From: Bacillus_AB infantis_C
GTDB taxonomy: Bacteria; Bacillota; Bacilli; Bacillales; Cytobacillaceae
Direction: 5' to 3'
NCBI RefSeq assembly: GCF_050107595.1
Contig: NZ_JBNILH010000008.1
Span: forward strand, 62,001-126,000
DNA: 64,000 nt
Position 1 is the first letter of the stretch, and every line of letters begins with the position of its first letter. A program made the position numbers and the translations under genes. Positions 34,101-41,543 of the stretch are shown here, piece by piece. The notes under the pieces were generated by a model. The model worked only from the letters and a program-made list of their open reading frames with translations. It searched no databases and was not told the origin of the DNA.

Positions 34101-34296
34101 AATCCTGATGACAGCCATCGCAACGATCGGGGCTTTGGCTCCGCTGGCAGTCGGTCTTGAAGGAAGCGGCCTGATTTCCAAAGGACTCGGTGTGACCGTA
34201 ATAGGCGGACTCACTAGCTCCACGCTTCTTACATTGCTGATTGTGCCGATTGTGTACGAAAGCTTAATGAAGCTGAAGAGAAGAGGAAAAAAGTAA
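31126..34296 (+). CDS. swrC: SwrC/AcrB-type RND efflux transporter
   Basis: 1056 residues; Gram-positive RND exporter related to B. subtilis SwrC (YerP), which gives resistance to surfactin and other amphiphiles and supports swarming. Twelve transmembrane helices in two halves; AIGRVIDDSIVVIENIFRR is the proton-relay helix 4 region with its two Asp, and the last helices contain LMLIGIVVTNAIVLIDRVI. Residues about 247-295 form a Gln/Ala/Gly-rich insertion (GAGQQAQGAPAESGQQ and onward) inside the first extracellular domain, unusual for the family. Start ATG after CAAGGAGAGGACGT. Controlled by the divergent TetR. Confidence 0.93.
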   Translation: MKSIIQFSLKNKFAVWLLTIIITAAGLYSGLNMKMETIPSISTPLVSVMTVYPGATPEQVADEISEPIEKRVQNLEGVSVVSSSSFQNASSVQIQYNFDKDMDKAQEEVKEALDSIEFPDGVQEPGVSRLSLDAFPIMSLSISDEKKSLPELTKMAEEQIVPELEGLDGVSSVQISGQQLQEAQLTFDQEKMAEYGLDEETVKNIIKGSDVSFPLGLYTFENTEKSVVIDGNISTIDDLKQLKIPAVPQGAGQQAQGAPAESGQQAAGQQQGAAPGAGAQQGAGQAQAGAAAGIPTVELQDIATIEVVGKAESISRTNGETSIGVQIVKAADANTVEVVNDVKAQLSELEKDIDGLKVTPIFDQGEPIEESVETMLSKAVFGAIFAMIIILLFLRNFRTTIISVISIPLSLLIAILLLKQMDITLNIMTLGAMTVAIGRVIDDSIVVIENIFRRMSLKGEELSGRELIVSATKEMFMPILSSTIVTIAVFLPLGLVKGTVGELFLPFALTVVFALLASLLVAITIVPMMAHTFFKNGLPAKHQHLDEEKPGKLASGYRKVLNWALNHKIITSGIAILMLVGSLFLVPVIGVSFLPADEQKMVIATYKPEPGQTLEEVEEIAGRAEEMLLDRDGVKNLQFSVGGENPMNPGQSNSAMFFVEYEDSKENFDKEKEDVIEELKGTADKGEWASQDFSGMGASSALSMQVYGDSMDDIEPVISELEGIFKDNDSLTNVKTSISDTYDEYTLVADQEKLSSLGLSAAQIGMGLSNTGQRQVLTTIDYDNEEVNVYVEMEAESYQNIDDLTDQTIQSPLGIEVPIKDVVEIQEGTTSDTITRQDGRIYADVSGEITAKDVAKVSADVNAEADKLDLPSNVEISMGGVTEDINESFTQLGLAMLAAIAIVYLVLVITFGGGLAPFAILFSLPFTIIGALVGLLIAGETLSVSAMIGALMLIGIVVTNAIVLIDRVIHKEQEGLSTREALLEAAGTRLRPILMTAIATIGALAPLAVGLEGSGLISKGLGVTVIGGLTSSTLLTLLIVPIVYESLMKLKRRGKK

Positions 34297-34324
34297 ACAG
34301 CAGGTGCTGAATAAGCAGATTGAA

Positions 34325-34357
34325 GAGGCAGCGGGAATCCACCGCTGCCTCTTTTTC
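34325..34357 (+). terminator. Intrinsic terminator of swrC
   Basis: GAGGCAGCGG/CCGCTGCCTC 10-bp stem and T5. Confidence 0.88.
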
Positions 34358-34378
34358 TATTCAACTGAAGAATTGGAC

Positions 34379-35569
34379 CTAGAGAAGCCCTAATAAAGCA
34401 CCGCCGCCTGCCCCGGTTAGTACGACAATCCATGGAGGCAGCTTCCAGTAGGCAAGCATGGCAAAAAGGATGCTTGCAAATGCAAAGTCTGCCGGCTCCA
34501 GGATGGAGCTCGTCCAGATTGGGTTATAGAAGGCAGCGATCAGGATGCCTACCACTGCCGCATTGACCCCCATCAATACACTGGCAGCCTTTGGGTTGCT
34601 GCGCAGCCTGGCCCAGAATGGCAGTGCGCCGGCAATCAATAAAAAGGCGGGGAGGAAAATAGCTGCAGTAGCCAGGAGACCGCCCTGCCAGCCGCTGATT
34701 ACGGCCCCGATATAAGAAGCAAAGGTGAAGAGCGGGCCAGGCACCGCCTGAGCAGCACCATAGCCGGCAAGAAAGGCTTCTTCTGTCAGCCAGCCGCCCG
34801 GCACAAACTCCCGCTCAAGGAGGGGAAGGACAACATGACCGCCGCCAAATACGAGTGAGCCGGATCGGTAAAAGCTGTCAAACATAGCAATCCAGTTTAA
34901 AGAAGTGGCTTCCCGCAGAATCGGAAGTATAATGAGGAGGCCGAAAAATAATGCCAGTGCCGCTGCGCCTGTCTTTTTTGAAATCGGAAATGGCATTGGT
35001 GCTTTTTCTTCCTGCGAGTGGTTTCTATAAAGGACAAAACCGGCAATCCCCGCAGCTAAGATAATCGAAATCTGGGAAATGGCAGTTTGCCACAATAAGG
35101 CTGCTGTCAGGGCAAGAAGGACAATGGCCTTCCTCTTCAGATCAGGTGCAAGCTTTGACGCCATGCCCATGATGGCATGCGCCACCACAGCAGTGGCTAC
35201 AATTTTCAAACCATGGATCCACCCGGAATCAGCTGCGTCCAGGCCATCCATGATGAGTGCAAAGAAAATGAGTGCTATAACGGAAGGAAGGGTAAAGCCT
35301 AAGAAGGCAAGAAAACCGCCGATCAGGCCTCCTCTGGCAAAGCCGATCCCCATGCCTACCTGGCTGCTTGCAGGGCCAGGTAGGAACTGGCAAAGAGCTA
35401 CAAGATCAGCATAGCTTTGCTCATCCATCCACTTCCGCCTTCTGACATACTCTTCATGAAAATAGCCCAAGTGGGCAATGGGCCCGCCAAAAGATGTCAG
35501 GCCAAGCTTGGCCGAAACAAGCAGAATTTCAATAAAAGTATGAATGGTATATTTTCTTTCTGTATTCAT
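34379..35569 (-). CDS. chrA: Chromate transporter ChrA (two-domain)
   Basis: 396 residues with two CHR domains. First domain: LGLTSFGGPIAHLGYFHEEYVRRRKW and FLPGPASSQVGMGIGFARGG; second: SLVFGGGHVVLPLLEREFV and GYGAAQAVPGPLFTFASYIGA. These GGP..F and PGP motifs define the family, which exports chromate. ATG follows GAAAGGAGAGACGAAAAG. A PadR-family regulator gene sits 25 bp upstream in the same direction, likely an operon. Confidence 0.93.
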   Translation of the reverse strand: MNTERKYTIHTFIEILLVSAKLGLTSFGGPIAHLGYFHEEYVRRRKWMDEQSYADLVALCQFLPGPASSQVGMGIGFARGGLIGGFLAFLGFTLPSVIALIFFALIMDGLDAADSGWIHGLKIVATAVVAHAIMGMASKLAPDLKRKAIVLLALTAALLWQTAISQISIILAAGIAGFVLYRNHSQEEKAPMPFPISKKTGAAALALFFGLLIILPILREATSLNWIAMFDSFYRSGSLVFGGGHVVLPLLEREFVPGGWLTEEAFLAGYGAAQAVPGPLFTFASYIGAVISGWQGGLLATAAIFLPAFLLIAGALPFWARLRSNPKAASVLMGVNAAVVGILIAAFYNPIWTSSILEPADFAFASILFAMLAYWKLPPWIVVLTGAGGGALLGLL

Positions 35570-35593
35570 CTTTTCGTCTCTCCTTTCGTTAAT

Positions 35594-35902
35594 TTAATCC
35601 TTGATTTCTTTAAAAAGCTCATAAGCCTTTTTCCGGGCCTCTTCCAAAACAGTCTGCCCTTTTGGGGTAGCCGCATAGTACTTTCGGATTTTGCCATCGA
35701 CGTTCCGGTTTTCCTTCATTAGCAGGCCATCTGATTCCATCCCGTGAAGGATGGGATACAATGTGCCGGAGCTTATCGAGTAGCCATGCTCTTTCAGCTC
35801 TTCCGGCATCCATGCCCCATAAATCGGTTCTTCCAGGGCGTGGTGGAGGATATGGATCTGGATAAAGCCCAAGAATAATTTGCGCAGAATTTTTTCTTCC
35901 AC
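35594..35902 (-). CDS. PadR-family regulator of chrA
   Basis: I chose GTG 35902, 8 nt after AGGAG; the upstream ATG at 35920 lies before that site. 102 residues with the PadR winged helix (EHGYSISSGTLYPILHGMES) and a C-terminal helix for dimerisation. Sits first in the chrA operon with a perfect dyad just upstream, so probable chromate- or stress-responsive repressor. Confidence 0.85.
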   Translation of the reverse strand: MEEKILRKLFLGFIQIHILHHALEEPIYGAWMPEELKEHGYSISSGTLYPILHGMESDGLLMKENRNVDGKIRKYYAATPKGQTVLEEARKKAYELFKEIKD

Positions 35903-35932
35903 TTTCCCAGCTCCTATCATAATATCGAAATA

Positions 35933-35953
35933 CAATATCGGGTTCCGATATTG
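35933..35953 (-). promoter_or_regulatory. PadR operator dyad
   Basis: CAATATCGG and CCGATATTG form a perfect 9-bp inverted repeat separated by 3 bp; a related ATATCG half-site lies 9 bp closer to the gene. Confidence 0.7.
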
Positions 35954-36105
35954 AAAATATAACAATATCTGAATGGAATTTAAGTACCTTTACATAAGCT
36001 TTACAAAAAGATAAGAGGATTGAAAGATTTACTCTAATTTTTTCCATTCATGGATTTGTTTATTAGAGGTAAAAATATATCCAAACATAAAAAGGAGTGA
36101 AGATC

Positions 36106-36423
36106 ATGTTGAAAAAGCTTAGCATCGTGCTTCTATGCGTACTTTTTCTTGGGCAGGCTGCTGGAATGGTACAGGCAGAAGGTACGGACAGCGAACAGCG
36201 GAAGCAGCTGACTGAGGCGCAGGTGAAGGAAATAGAAGCGCTCCAGGCGGATGTCCTGGAGGCAAGGAAAAAAGTAATCATGAAGTATGCGGAGTTTGGT
36301 GCCATCACTGCTGAACAGGCACAGGAAATGGTGAAGCATCTGGAAAAAAGGCACGAAAAAATGAAAGAAGAAGGCTTCATGCCTCACTGGCTGAACCGTA
36401 AGCACTGCCCGCATTGCCATTAA
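36106..36423 (+). CDS. Exported YckD-like protein (DUF2680)
   Basis: ATG 36106 lies 8 nt after AAAGGAG; the GTG at 36097 abuts that site. 105 residues: signal peptide KKLSIVLLCVLFLGQAAGMVQA, then a helical DUF2680 part (EQRKQLTEAQVKEIEALQ ... QAQEMVKHLEKRH) and a C-terminal CPHCH that could bind metal. Secreted, function unknown. Terminator follows. Confidence 0.8.
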   Translation: MLKKLSIVLLCVLFLGQAAGMVQAEGTDSEQRKQLTEAQVKEIEALQADVLEARKKVIMKYAEFGAITAEQAQEMVKHLEKRHEKMKEEGFMPHWLNRKHCPHCH

Positions 36424-36437
36424 TAGATGGGATGTGG

Positions 36438-36466
36438 AGGCTGTTTGACTTAAACAGCCTTCTTTT
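36438..36466 (+). terminator. Terminator of the DUF2680 gene
   Basis: AGGCTGTTT/AAACAGCCT stem, T-rich tail. Confidence 0.75.
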
Positions 36467-36500
36467 GTAAAATAAGTCTATATAATTGATTTCCTTTTTT

Positions 36501-36589
36501 TAAAGGGGAGTAGCAGATAAGCATGGCCGTCAATACGGGCAGGTTGCCCCGGCTATGCTGGCAATCATGGATTGTTTGCGAGACCTTTA
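36501..36589 (+). ncRNA. yybP-ykoY manganese riboswitch aptamer
   Basis: Starts TAAAGGGGAGTAGC and ends GCAATCATGGATTGTTTGCGAGACCTTTACC, the conserved signatures of this riboswitch class, with P1 formed by TAAAGG/CCTTTA. The internal CGTCAATACGG and CCGGCTATGCTGGC arms agree. The 3' half of P1 is shared with the terminator at 36580-36620, a classic Mn-ON arrangement. Confidence 0.8.
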
Positions 36590-36620
36590 CCACGTTTGTT
36601 TGGTGTGGGTCTCTTTTATT
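36580..36620 (+). terminator. Expression-platform terminator of the Mn riboswitch
   Basis: GAGACC..CCAC pairs with GTG.GGTCTC, followed by TTTTATTT; mutually exclusive with aptamer P1. Confidence 0.75.
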
Positions 36621-36625
36621 TATAG

Positions 36626-36667
36626 AGGCATTATGACCCTGCAGACGGTCATGATGCCTTTTTTTGT
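36626..36667 (+). terminator. Second strong terminator right after the riboswitch
   Basis: AGGCATTATGACC/GGTCATGATGCCT and T7. No gene lies between it and the first terminator. Confidence 0.85.
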
Positions 36668-36786
36668 CGTTGGAATGCGATGTCTAGCATCAGCAAGACT
36701 ATTGAGAGAGGTTCGGGAATACATCTTTACTAGGAGGGGCAGTCTCTGCCATTTGCAGAGACTGTAAAACAGGAGGAGGAACTTCT

Positions 36787-37401
36787 ATGCCTCAGAAAAA
36801 GTATGAAAGGCTCGCTGAAAGCGTCCTTATCGCCGAAAATCCAATCAGATATATAGAAAAAGATAAAGCCCTCCTTCATGCAGGAACGGGCAGGAGTGCA
36901 GCCGTTTTCAGGATTGCCGGAACAGAAATGGCATTGAAGGTATTTGCCCCGGCTTTCAGCCATATTGCCCTGGAGGAGGCTGAGATTTACGGGCAGCTCG
37001 AGGGGAGCGTGTTTTATCCGCGTTTGCATGAAAGAGGGGATAACTATATTGTCATTGACTATATTGAAGGGCAAACTTTTTTTGAATGCCTTACAAACGG
37101 AACCAAAATCACTCCGGACGATATTGCAAGAGTGGATGCGGCGCTTGAGCTTGCCCGTGCTAAAGGGCTGAATCCTTCTGACATCCATCTCAGAAATCTG
37201 TTTATTACGGCAGCTGGGGAAATCATGCTGATCGATGTAGCAAGATTCAGGCAGGCCAGCATTTGCAGACAATGGGGAGACCTTAAATATTTTTTCTGCA
37301 AGTTCTATTTCAAGCCTTTGTTTCCAAAAAGGTTCCCTGAACCTGTATTAAATGGGGCAGCTTTTCTGTATAAAAGGTTATTGAAACGGCGCAGCTGCTG
37401 A
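36787..37401 (+). CDS. Protein kinase-like protein (YrzF-like)
   Basis: 204 residues. Ala-Leu-Lys ATP site EMALKVFAP, catalytic-loop-like GLNPSDIHLRNLF and metal-binding IDVARFRQ in place of DFG. This is the compact eukaryotic-like kinase form of Bacillus YrzF; the catalytic Asp is preserved in SDIHLRNL but the substrate is unknown. ATG behind AGGAGGAGGAACTTCT. A stable hairpin CAGTCTCTGC/GCAGAGACTG lies 20 bp upstream (36740-36764). Confidence 0.72.
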   Translation: MPQKKYERLAESVLIAENPIRYIEKDKALLHAGTGRSAAVFRIAGTEMALKVFAPAFSHIALEEAEIYGQLEGSVFYPRLHERGDNYIVIDYIEGQTFFECLTNGTKITPDDIARVDAALELARAKGLNPSDIHLRNLFITAAGEIMLIDVARFRQASICRQWGDLKYFFCKFYFKPLFPKRFPEPVLNGAAFLYKRLLKRRSC

Positions 37402-37473
37402 CAGGAATGGGCATACTCTGGTTTAGCCATGGCTTTCTGTGTGGTAAAGGCATAAAAAAAGCCAGGAGTTGAG

Positions 37474-37812
37474 ATGATGGAAGAGAAGAAAGATTATTAT
37501 ATTGATATCGAGAATGGCCAAATCCATCCGGGAAAAGCAGAAGGAGAGGACTGGCAATTCAGGGTCTTTGCAGATGACGAGGAAATTCACCAGCTGGCAA
37601 AATATTTGAATATCAACTATAATGCGGATTTAAAAACATTCGTACGCTCGCATATTCCTTTCCTTGAATATCATAAAGATCCTCAGAATGATGAATATGA
37701 TGCCACGATTGAACAGGCATATGCACTGATCTACCAGCTTGGAGATGAAGAAGCTAGGGCGCATGTAAAGAGCATGGGCATCTTATCCGAGGAAGAACTG
37801 AACAGACGGTGA
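37474..37812 (+). CDS. Small acidic hypothetical protein
   Basis: 112 residues, acidic, soluble, no recognised motif (YIDIENGQIHPGKAEGEDWQF at the start, EARAHVKSMGILSEEELN at the end). Good ribosome site CAGGAGTTGAG; the second ATG (37477) is an alternative start. Looks like a conserved Bacillus protein but I cannot name the family. Confidence 0.65.
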   Translation: MMEEKKDYYIDIENGQIHPGKAEGEDWQFRVFADDEEIHQLAKYLNINYNADLKTFVRSHIPFLEYHKDPQNDEYDATIEQAYALIYQLGDEEARAHVKSMGILSEEELNRR

Positions 37813-37906
37813 TGAGTTCCAGGCAGCCAATAATGGCTGCCTGTTTGTTTTATTTCTATTTTTAGTGGTAACAGTTCAGTAGAAAAAAGAAAATGGAGGG
37901 ATTCAA

Positions 37907-38236
37907 TTGGCAAACTCAGTTTATGAAGAATGTATACAGGCCTGTCTTGAATGTATGGATGCGTGCAATATGTGCTTTGACGCCTGTCTGAAGGAAGAGG
38001 ATGTTAAGATGATGGCCCGCTGCATCAGGCTTGACCGCGAGTGTGCAGATTTTTGTGCATTTGCGGCGAAGGCAATGCAATCAGACAGCCCCTTTGTGAA
38101 ACAGATCTGCGCTGTCTGTGCCGATATTTGCGAGGCATGCGGAGAAGAGTGCAAAAAGCACGAACACGAGCATTGCCAGCGATGTGCGGATGCCTGCTTA
38201 AAATGTGCTGAAATCTGCCGCAGCATGGCAGCGTAA
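37907..38236 (+). CDS. Four-helix bundle copper-binding protein (DUF326/Csp-like)
   Basis: 109 residues with 16 cysteines arranged on helices in CxxxC and CxxC spacing (ECIQACLECMDACNMCFDAC, then ICAVCADICEACGEECKKH). This is the cytosolic copper storage/ferredoxin-like DUF326 pattern. TTG start behind AATGGAGGGATTCAA. Likely binds Cu(I) or other thiophilic metals. A terminator lies 80 bp downstream. Confidence 0.85.
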   Translation: MANSVYEECIQACLECMDACNMCFDACLKEEDVKMMARCIRLDRECADFCAFAAKAMQSDSPFVKQICAVCADICEACGEECKKHEHEHCQRCADACLKCAEICRSMAA

Positions 38237-38315
38237 AAGGAAAGTAAAAAACTGTTTTCTGGGCTAGGGTAAATGAACGATATTTGAAGGGTGAAAACAG
38301 ATTTTATGATCATCT

Positions 38316-38345
38316 GAAAAAGCCGGGCTGAACCGGCTTTTTTCA
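38316..38345 (+). terminator. Terminator after the copper-binding gene
   Basis: AAAAGCCGG/CCGGCTTTT with T6. Confidence 0.8.
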
Positions 38346-38481
38346 TGAAGAAAAAAGTACAGGCAACCGCAGACATTTGAGTTGATTTTATACCTGAAGG
38401 CGTATATGATCGAAGTGCCGATATACCAATAGAATGTGAAATTCCGGAAAATATTACTAACTTCAATGAGGTACAAAAAAG

Positions 38482-38847
38482 ATGATATATATGCTGATCA
38501 TTTTTCTGTTTTTGGCAGCGATTCCTTTTTACAATCGTTATGTTCCAGTCTATAAGGTGCCTTGCCGCAGGGTGGATGAAATTCCCGGGGAGCATGTAAT
38601 CCTTGATATCAGGGATTATAATGAGGGCTATGAAGAACGTATCCCCGGTGCTGTGAATCTTCCTGTCCCTTATATTGCCCGAAACCTCGGCGACATTCCT
38701 GCAAGAAAGATTCACCTTATCTGCGCTTCCCCGCTTGAGCGGAATATGGGAATTCGTCTGCTTCAAAAAAATGGCTTTCAAGTGGATGGATTCACATTGT
38801 CCAATAAAAAATGTGCCGGGAAGGCGCTGGCCTGCTGCCATAAATAA
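38482..38847 (+). CDS. Membrane-anchored rhodanese-like protein
   Basis: 121 residues: an N-terminal membrane helix (MLIIFLFLAAIPFYNRY), then a rhodanese domain (VILDIRDYNEGYEERIPGAVNLP) with the persulfide Cys in LICASPLERN and a Cys-rich end KKCAGKALACCHK. May handle sulfane sulfur or metal; no substrate known. Short for the family. Terminator follows, shared with the convergent natK. Confidence 0.78.
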   Translation: MIYMLIIFLFLAAIPFYNRYVPVYKVPCRRVDEIPGEHVILDIRDYNEGYEERIPGAVNLPVPYIARNLGDIPARKIHLICASPLERNMGIRLLQKNGFQVDGFTLSNKKCAGKALACCHK

Positions 38848-38851
38848 TCAA

Positions 38852-38886
38852 GAAAAACCCCCATTGTGATAATGGGGGTTTTCTTG
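38852..38886. terminator. Bidirectional terminator between rhodanese gene and natK
   Basis: GAAAAACCCCCATT/AATGGGGGTTTTC, T tails on both strands. Confidence 0.85.
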
Positions 38887-38890
38887 CGGG

Positions 38891-39883
38891 CTAGGAAATA
38901 TGCGGAATCTTTATTTTAACTTCAAAAGAATGCCCTTTATGGGTATAGTCCAGGAAGCCATTATAAGAAAGAACAATATCTTTGATGATCTTCGTGCCAA
39001 GCCCTTCATGGTCTCCCTCTTTATTAGACATCCCGAATCTTTCAAACAAGGAGTCTATGATAGACTGTGGGACAGGCAGTGTGCTATTGGAGCAGGTCAA
39101 AATCATAAGACCGCTTTTTTTGTAAAACTGGAGCCTTGCATATGCTTCTTCAAAGCCGGAAGCTTTATAGGCAGCTGCCGCCTCAACGCTGTTTGACAGA
39201 ATATTGCCGGCCAATGCTGCGATATCCTCATCTTTCATGGGGAGAGAAGAAAGGGGAAGCTCCAAATCGTAGTGGATGCTTATACCTTCTGCAGCAGCCT
39301 TCTTTTGCATATGGTGGAGCACACCGGCAACAGGGCCGCTTTCCCCTTTGATGGCCAGATTCACTTGTTCGTATCCGGAAAGGAGCCCTCCGAAATATAC
39401 TTTTGCTTCGCTGAATTGCTCTTTGTCCAGCATATACTGGACAGCTGAGACATGCTTCAGGAAATCATGCCGCTGCTTGCGGACAGCGAGGAAGGTATCA
39501 TTTAGCTGCTGTACCTCCATCTCCTTTTCCGCAAGGCGTCCAACCGAGGAATCAATGATCTTCCCGCTGTACCATCTGGCTGTTTCTGCCAGCACTGCTG
39601 CTCCTGCTGCAGCTGCAAAAGAAGCCTTTGAGCCGGACAGGGCTGCAGCCAGAAATATAAGCATCTGAACAATCAAAAAGAAGGCTCCCAGGCCTGAATG
39701 GAGGCTGGAGGAGTTCAGTTTTGCCGATAGGAAAAGAGCGGCCGAAAAAACCAGGAATGCCAAGGCGCCTGTCATCACCGGCTTCCACTGCGGTGCCAGG
39801 AGTATAAAGTAGCCTCCCCCGGCAGCGGATAAAAGCACCGAATAAAGGACGGCAGGCGCTGAGCTGTTTATCTGTGAGCGCAA
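38891..39883 (-). CDS. natK: NatK-like sensor histidine kinase
   Basis: 330 residues; N-terminal half has about five membrane helices, then a coiled segment and the AgrC-type phospho-acceptor RKQRHDFLKHVSAVQ and a GHKL ATPase (LAGNILSNSVEAAAAYK; GLGTKIIKDIVLSYNG). TTG start behind AAGGGGAAG. Directly upstream of the LytTR regulator gene natR and divergent from natAB, as in B. subtilis, where NatK-NatR activates the NatAB sodium exporter. Confidence 0.85.
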   Translation of the reverse strand: MRSQINSSAPAVLYSVLLSAAGGGYFILLAPQWKPVMTGALAFLVFSAALFLSAKLNSSSLHSGLGAFFLIVQMLIFLAAALSGSKASFAAAAGAAVLAETARWYSGKIIDSSVGRLAEKEMEVQQLNDTFLAVRKQRHDFLKHVSAVQYMLDKEQFSEAKVYFGGLLSGYEQVNLAIKGESGPVAGVLHHMQKKAAAEGISIHYDLELPLSSLPMKDEDIAALAGNILSNSVEAAAAYKASGFEEAYARLQFYKKSGLMILTCSNSTLPVPQSIIDSLFERFGMSNKEGDHEGLGTKIIKDIVLSYNGFLDYTHKGHSFEVKIKIPHIS

Positions 39884-39926
39884 AATCCATCTTCCCCTTT
39901 TTAACTAAAATAAAGGCATAGGCCTG

Positions 39927-40628
39927 TTAAAAATAGTGGTCCTGCAAATAATCTATCTTCTCTTTTGTAATCATTGCCTTCTCTGACGTTCCATCAAAAA
40001 AAACAACATAGGAGTTTTTCGCATACAAAGAAAAGTTCTTTACATAATGGATATTAATAATGAACGAACGGTGCGAGCGGATAAAATCTCTTTCCCTGAG
40101 CTCGCCTTCAAGCTCATTCAAAGTCTGGTAAGTCTTGATAGGTTCCATTTTTGTATGTATCGTGGTGGAACGTCCGGAACGTTCAATAAAGATAATATCT
40201 TTTTTCTGGATGATATGGATATCGCTTTTTTGCCTGAGAAACAGCCGGCCGGAAATTTCCGGTGTCCGGTTTTTTTCAATATATCGGAGGACAGCTTTTT
40301 CAAGCCTGTCTTTTGTGAATGGCTTCATAATATAATCATGGACATTCAGTTCAAAGGCATGGACCGCGTAGCCGCTCGTGCCTGTCACAAAGATGACGGC
40401 AATATTCAGGGCGTATGTATGGATAATATCGGCCAGTTCGTATCCCGAAAGGCCAGGCATTTCAATATCCGCGATCAGGAGGTCAATTTCCTCTCTTTTG
40501 ACCCGTTCGTAAGCTTCCTCTGCAGAGGTAGTTGAGAAAACAATCTCTGCCCCTTCCATGCTGGACAGGATTCCATACAGTTTGTCTAAATCTATCGGCC
40601 GGTCATCAACCAGTCCCACTTTTATCAT
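39927..40628 (-). CDS. natR: NatR-like LytTR response regulator
   Basis: Start at ATG 40628 behind GAGAGGCGAAACT. 233 residues, the same length as NatR of B. subtilis. Receiver with DLLIADIEMPG as phosphorylation site and VTGTSGY/KPF motifs; LytTR DNA-binding domain from about residue 130 (IHIIQKKDIIFIERSGRST, RSHRSFIINIHYVKNF). Three LytTR-type repeats lie in the gap to natA. Confidence 0.9.
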   Translation of the reverse strand: MIKVGLVDDRPIDLDKLYGILSSMEGAEIVFSTTSAEEAYERVKREEIDLLIADIEMPGLSGYELADIIHTYALNIAVIFVTGTSGYAVHAFELNVHDYIMKPFTKDRLEKAVLRYIEKNRTPEISGRLFLRQKSDIHIIQKKDIIFIERSGRSTTIHTKMEPIKTYQTLNELEGELRERDFIRSHRSFIINIHYVKNFSLYAKNSYVVFFDGTSEKAMITKEKIDYLQDHYF

Positions 40629-40675
40629 AGTTTCGCCTCTCGTCAATGAATTACGATTCTATTTTACCATCAATT

Positions 40676-40728
40676 GGACAGAAAACATCCTTTTCACGAC
40701 AAGAAATGGCATTTTTGCGACAGAATGG
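40676..40728 (+). promoter_or_regulatory. Triple LytTR direct repeat upstream of natA
   Basis: GGACAGAAAAC (40676), CGACAAGAAATGG (40697) and CGACAGAATGG (40718) recur with exact 21-bp (two helical turn) spacing, each preceded by T-rich DNA: the arrangement bound by LytTR dimers. Confidence 0.75.
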
Positions 40729-40793
40729 AAGCGGTAAAGCGTTCAGACAGGTAAGATTAAGCTACAAAGAGAACAGGAAAGGAGCAAAAAAAG

Positions 40794-41543
40794 ATGATCG
40801 AGATCAAGGAAGTAACGAAAAGATTCAAGGATAAAAAAGTGCATGTCACTGCACTGAAGCATATATCACTTTCAGTAGGAGAAGGCCAGGTGGTCGGCCT
40901 CCTCGGTGAAAATGGAGCAGGGAAGACAACACTGCTGAGGACGATTGCTACACTGTACACGCCGACCGAGGGCGCCGTTTCAGTCAGCGGCTTTGATACC
41001 GTTAAACAGCCTGATGAGGTGAAGAAGCGGATGGGCGTTCTGTTTGGCGGCGAAACCGGCTTATATGACCGCCTGACGGCCAGGGAGAATCTGGAGTACT
41101 TTGCATCTCTTTATGGTCTTGGCCGCCATGAAACAAAGGTTAGAATCGATGAGCTGGCAGTGATGTTTGGCATGAAAGACTATCTGAACAGAAAGGTAGG
41201 CGGATTCTCGAAAGGGATGAGGCAAAAGGTTGCCATTGCGAGGACTCTGATCCATGATCCGGAAATCATTCTGTTTGATGAACCGACAACAGGCCTTGAT
41301 ATCACTTCTTCAAATGTATTCAGGCAGCTTGTCAGCTCCCTTAAAAGGCAGGGGAAAACAATCATCTTTTCCAGCCATATTATGGAAGAAGTGAAGATGC
41401 TCTGCGACTCAGTGGTCATGATCCATAAAGGTGAAATGGTCTATAAGGGCGGACTCGAGGATTTATACCGTGAAGAGGGAAGCTCGGATTTGAATTATAT
41501 TTTTGAATCAAAATTGGTGAGGGGGAACGAATATGCTTCGTAA
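40794..41543 (+). CDS. natA: NatA-like ABC transporter ATP-binding protein
   Basis: 249 residues with Walker A GLLGENGAGKTTLLR, Q loop, signature FSKGMRQKVAIARTLIHDPE, Walker B ILFDEPTTGLD and H-switch FSSHIMEEV. Energises the Na+ exporter NatAB. Start after GGAAAGGAGCAAAAAAAG. Overlaps natB by 11 nt, indicating translational coupling. Confidence 0.92.
   Translation: MIEIKEVTKRFKDKKVHVTALKHISLSVGEGQVVGLLGENGAGKTTLLRTIATLYTPTEGAVSVSGFDTVKQPDEVKKRMGVLFGGETGLYDRLTARENLEYFASLYGLGRHETKVRIDELAVMFGMKDYLNRKVGGFSKGMRQKVAIARTLIHDPEIILFDEPTTGLDITSSNVFRQLVSSLKRQGKTIIFSSHIMEEVKMLCDSVVMIHKGEMVYKGGLEDLYREEGSSDLNYIFESKLVRGNEYAS

Noticed and set aside
36555..36767. 70-codon ORF inside the riboswitch region
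   Set aside because: It crosses the aptamer and both terminators; no coding character.
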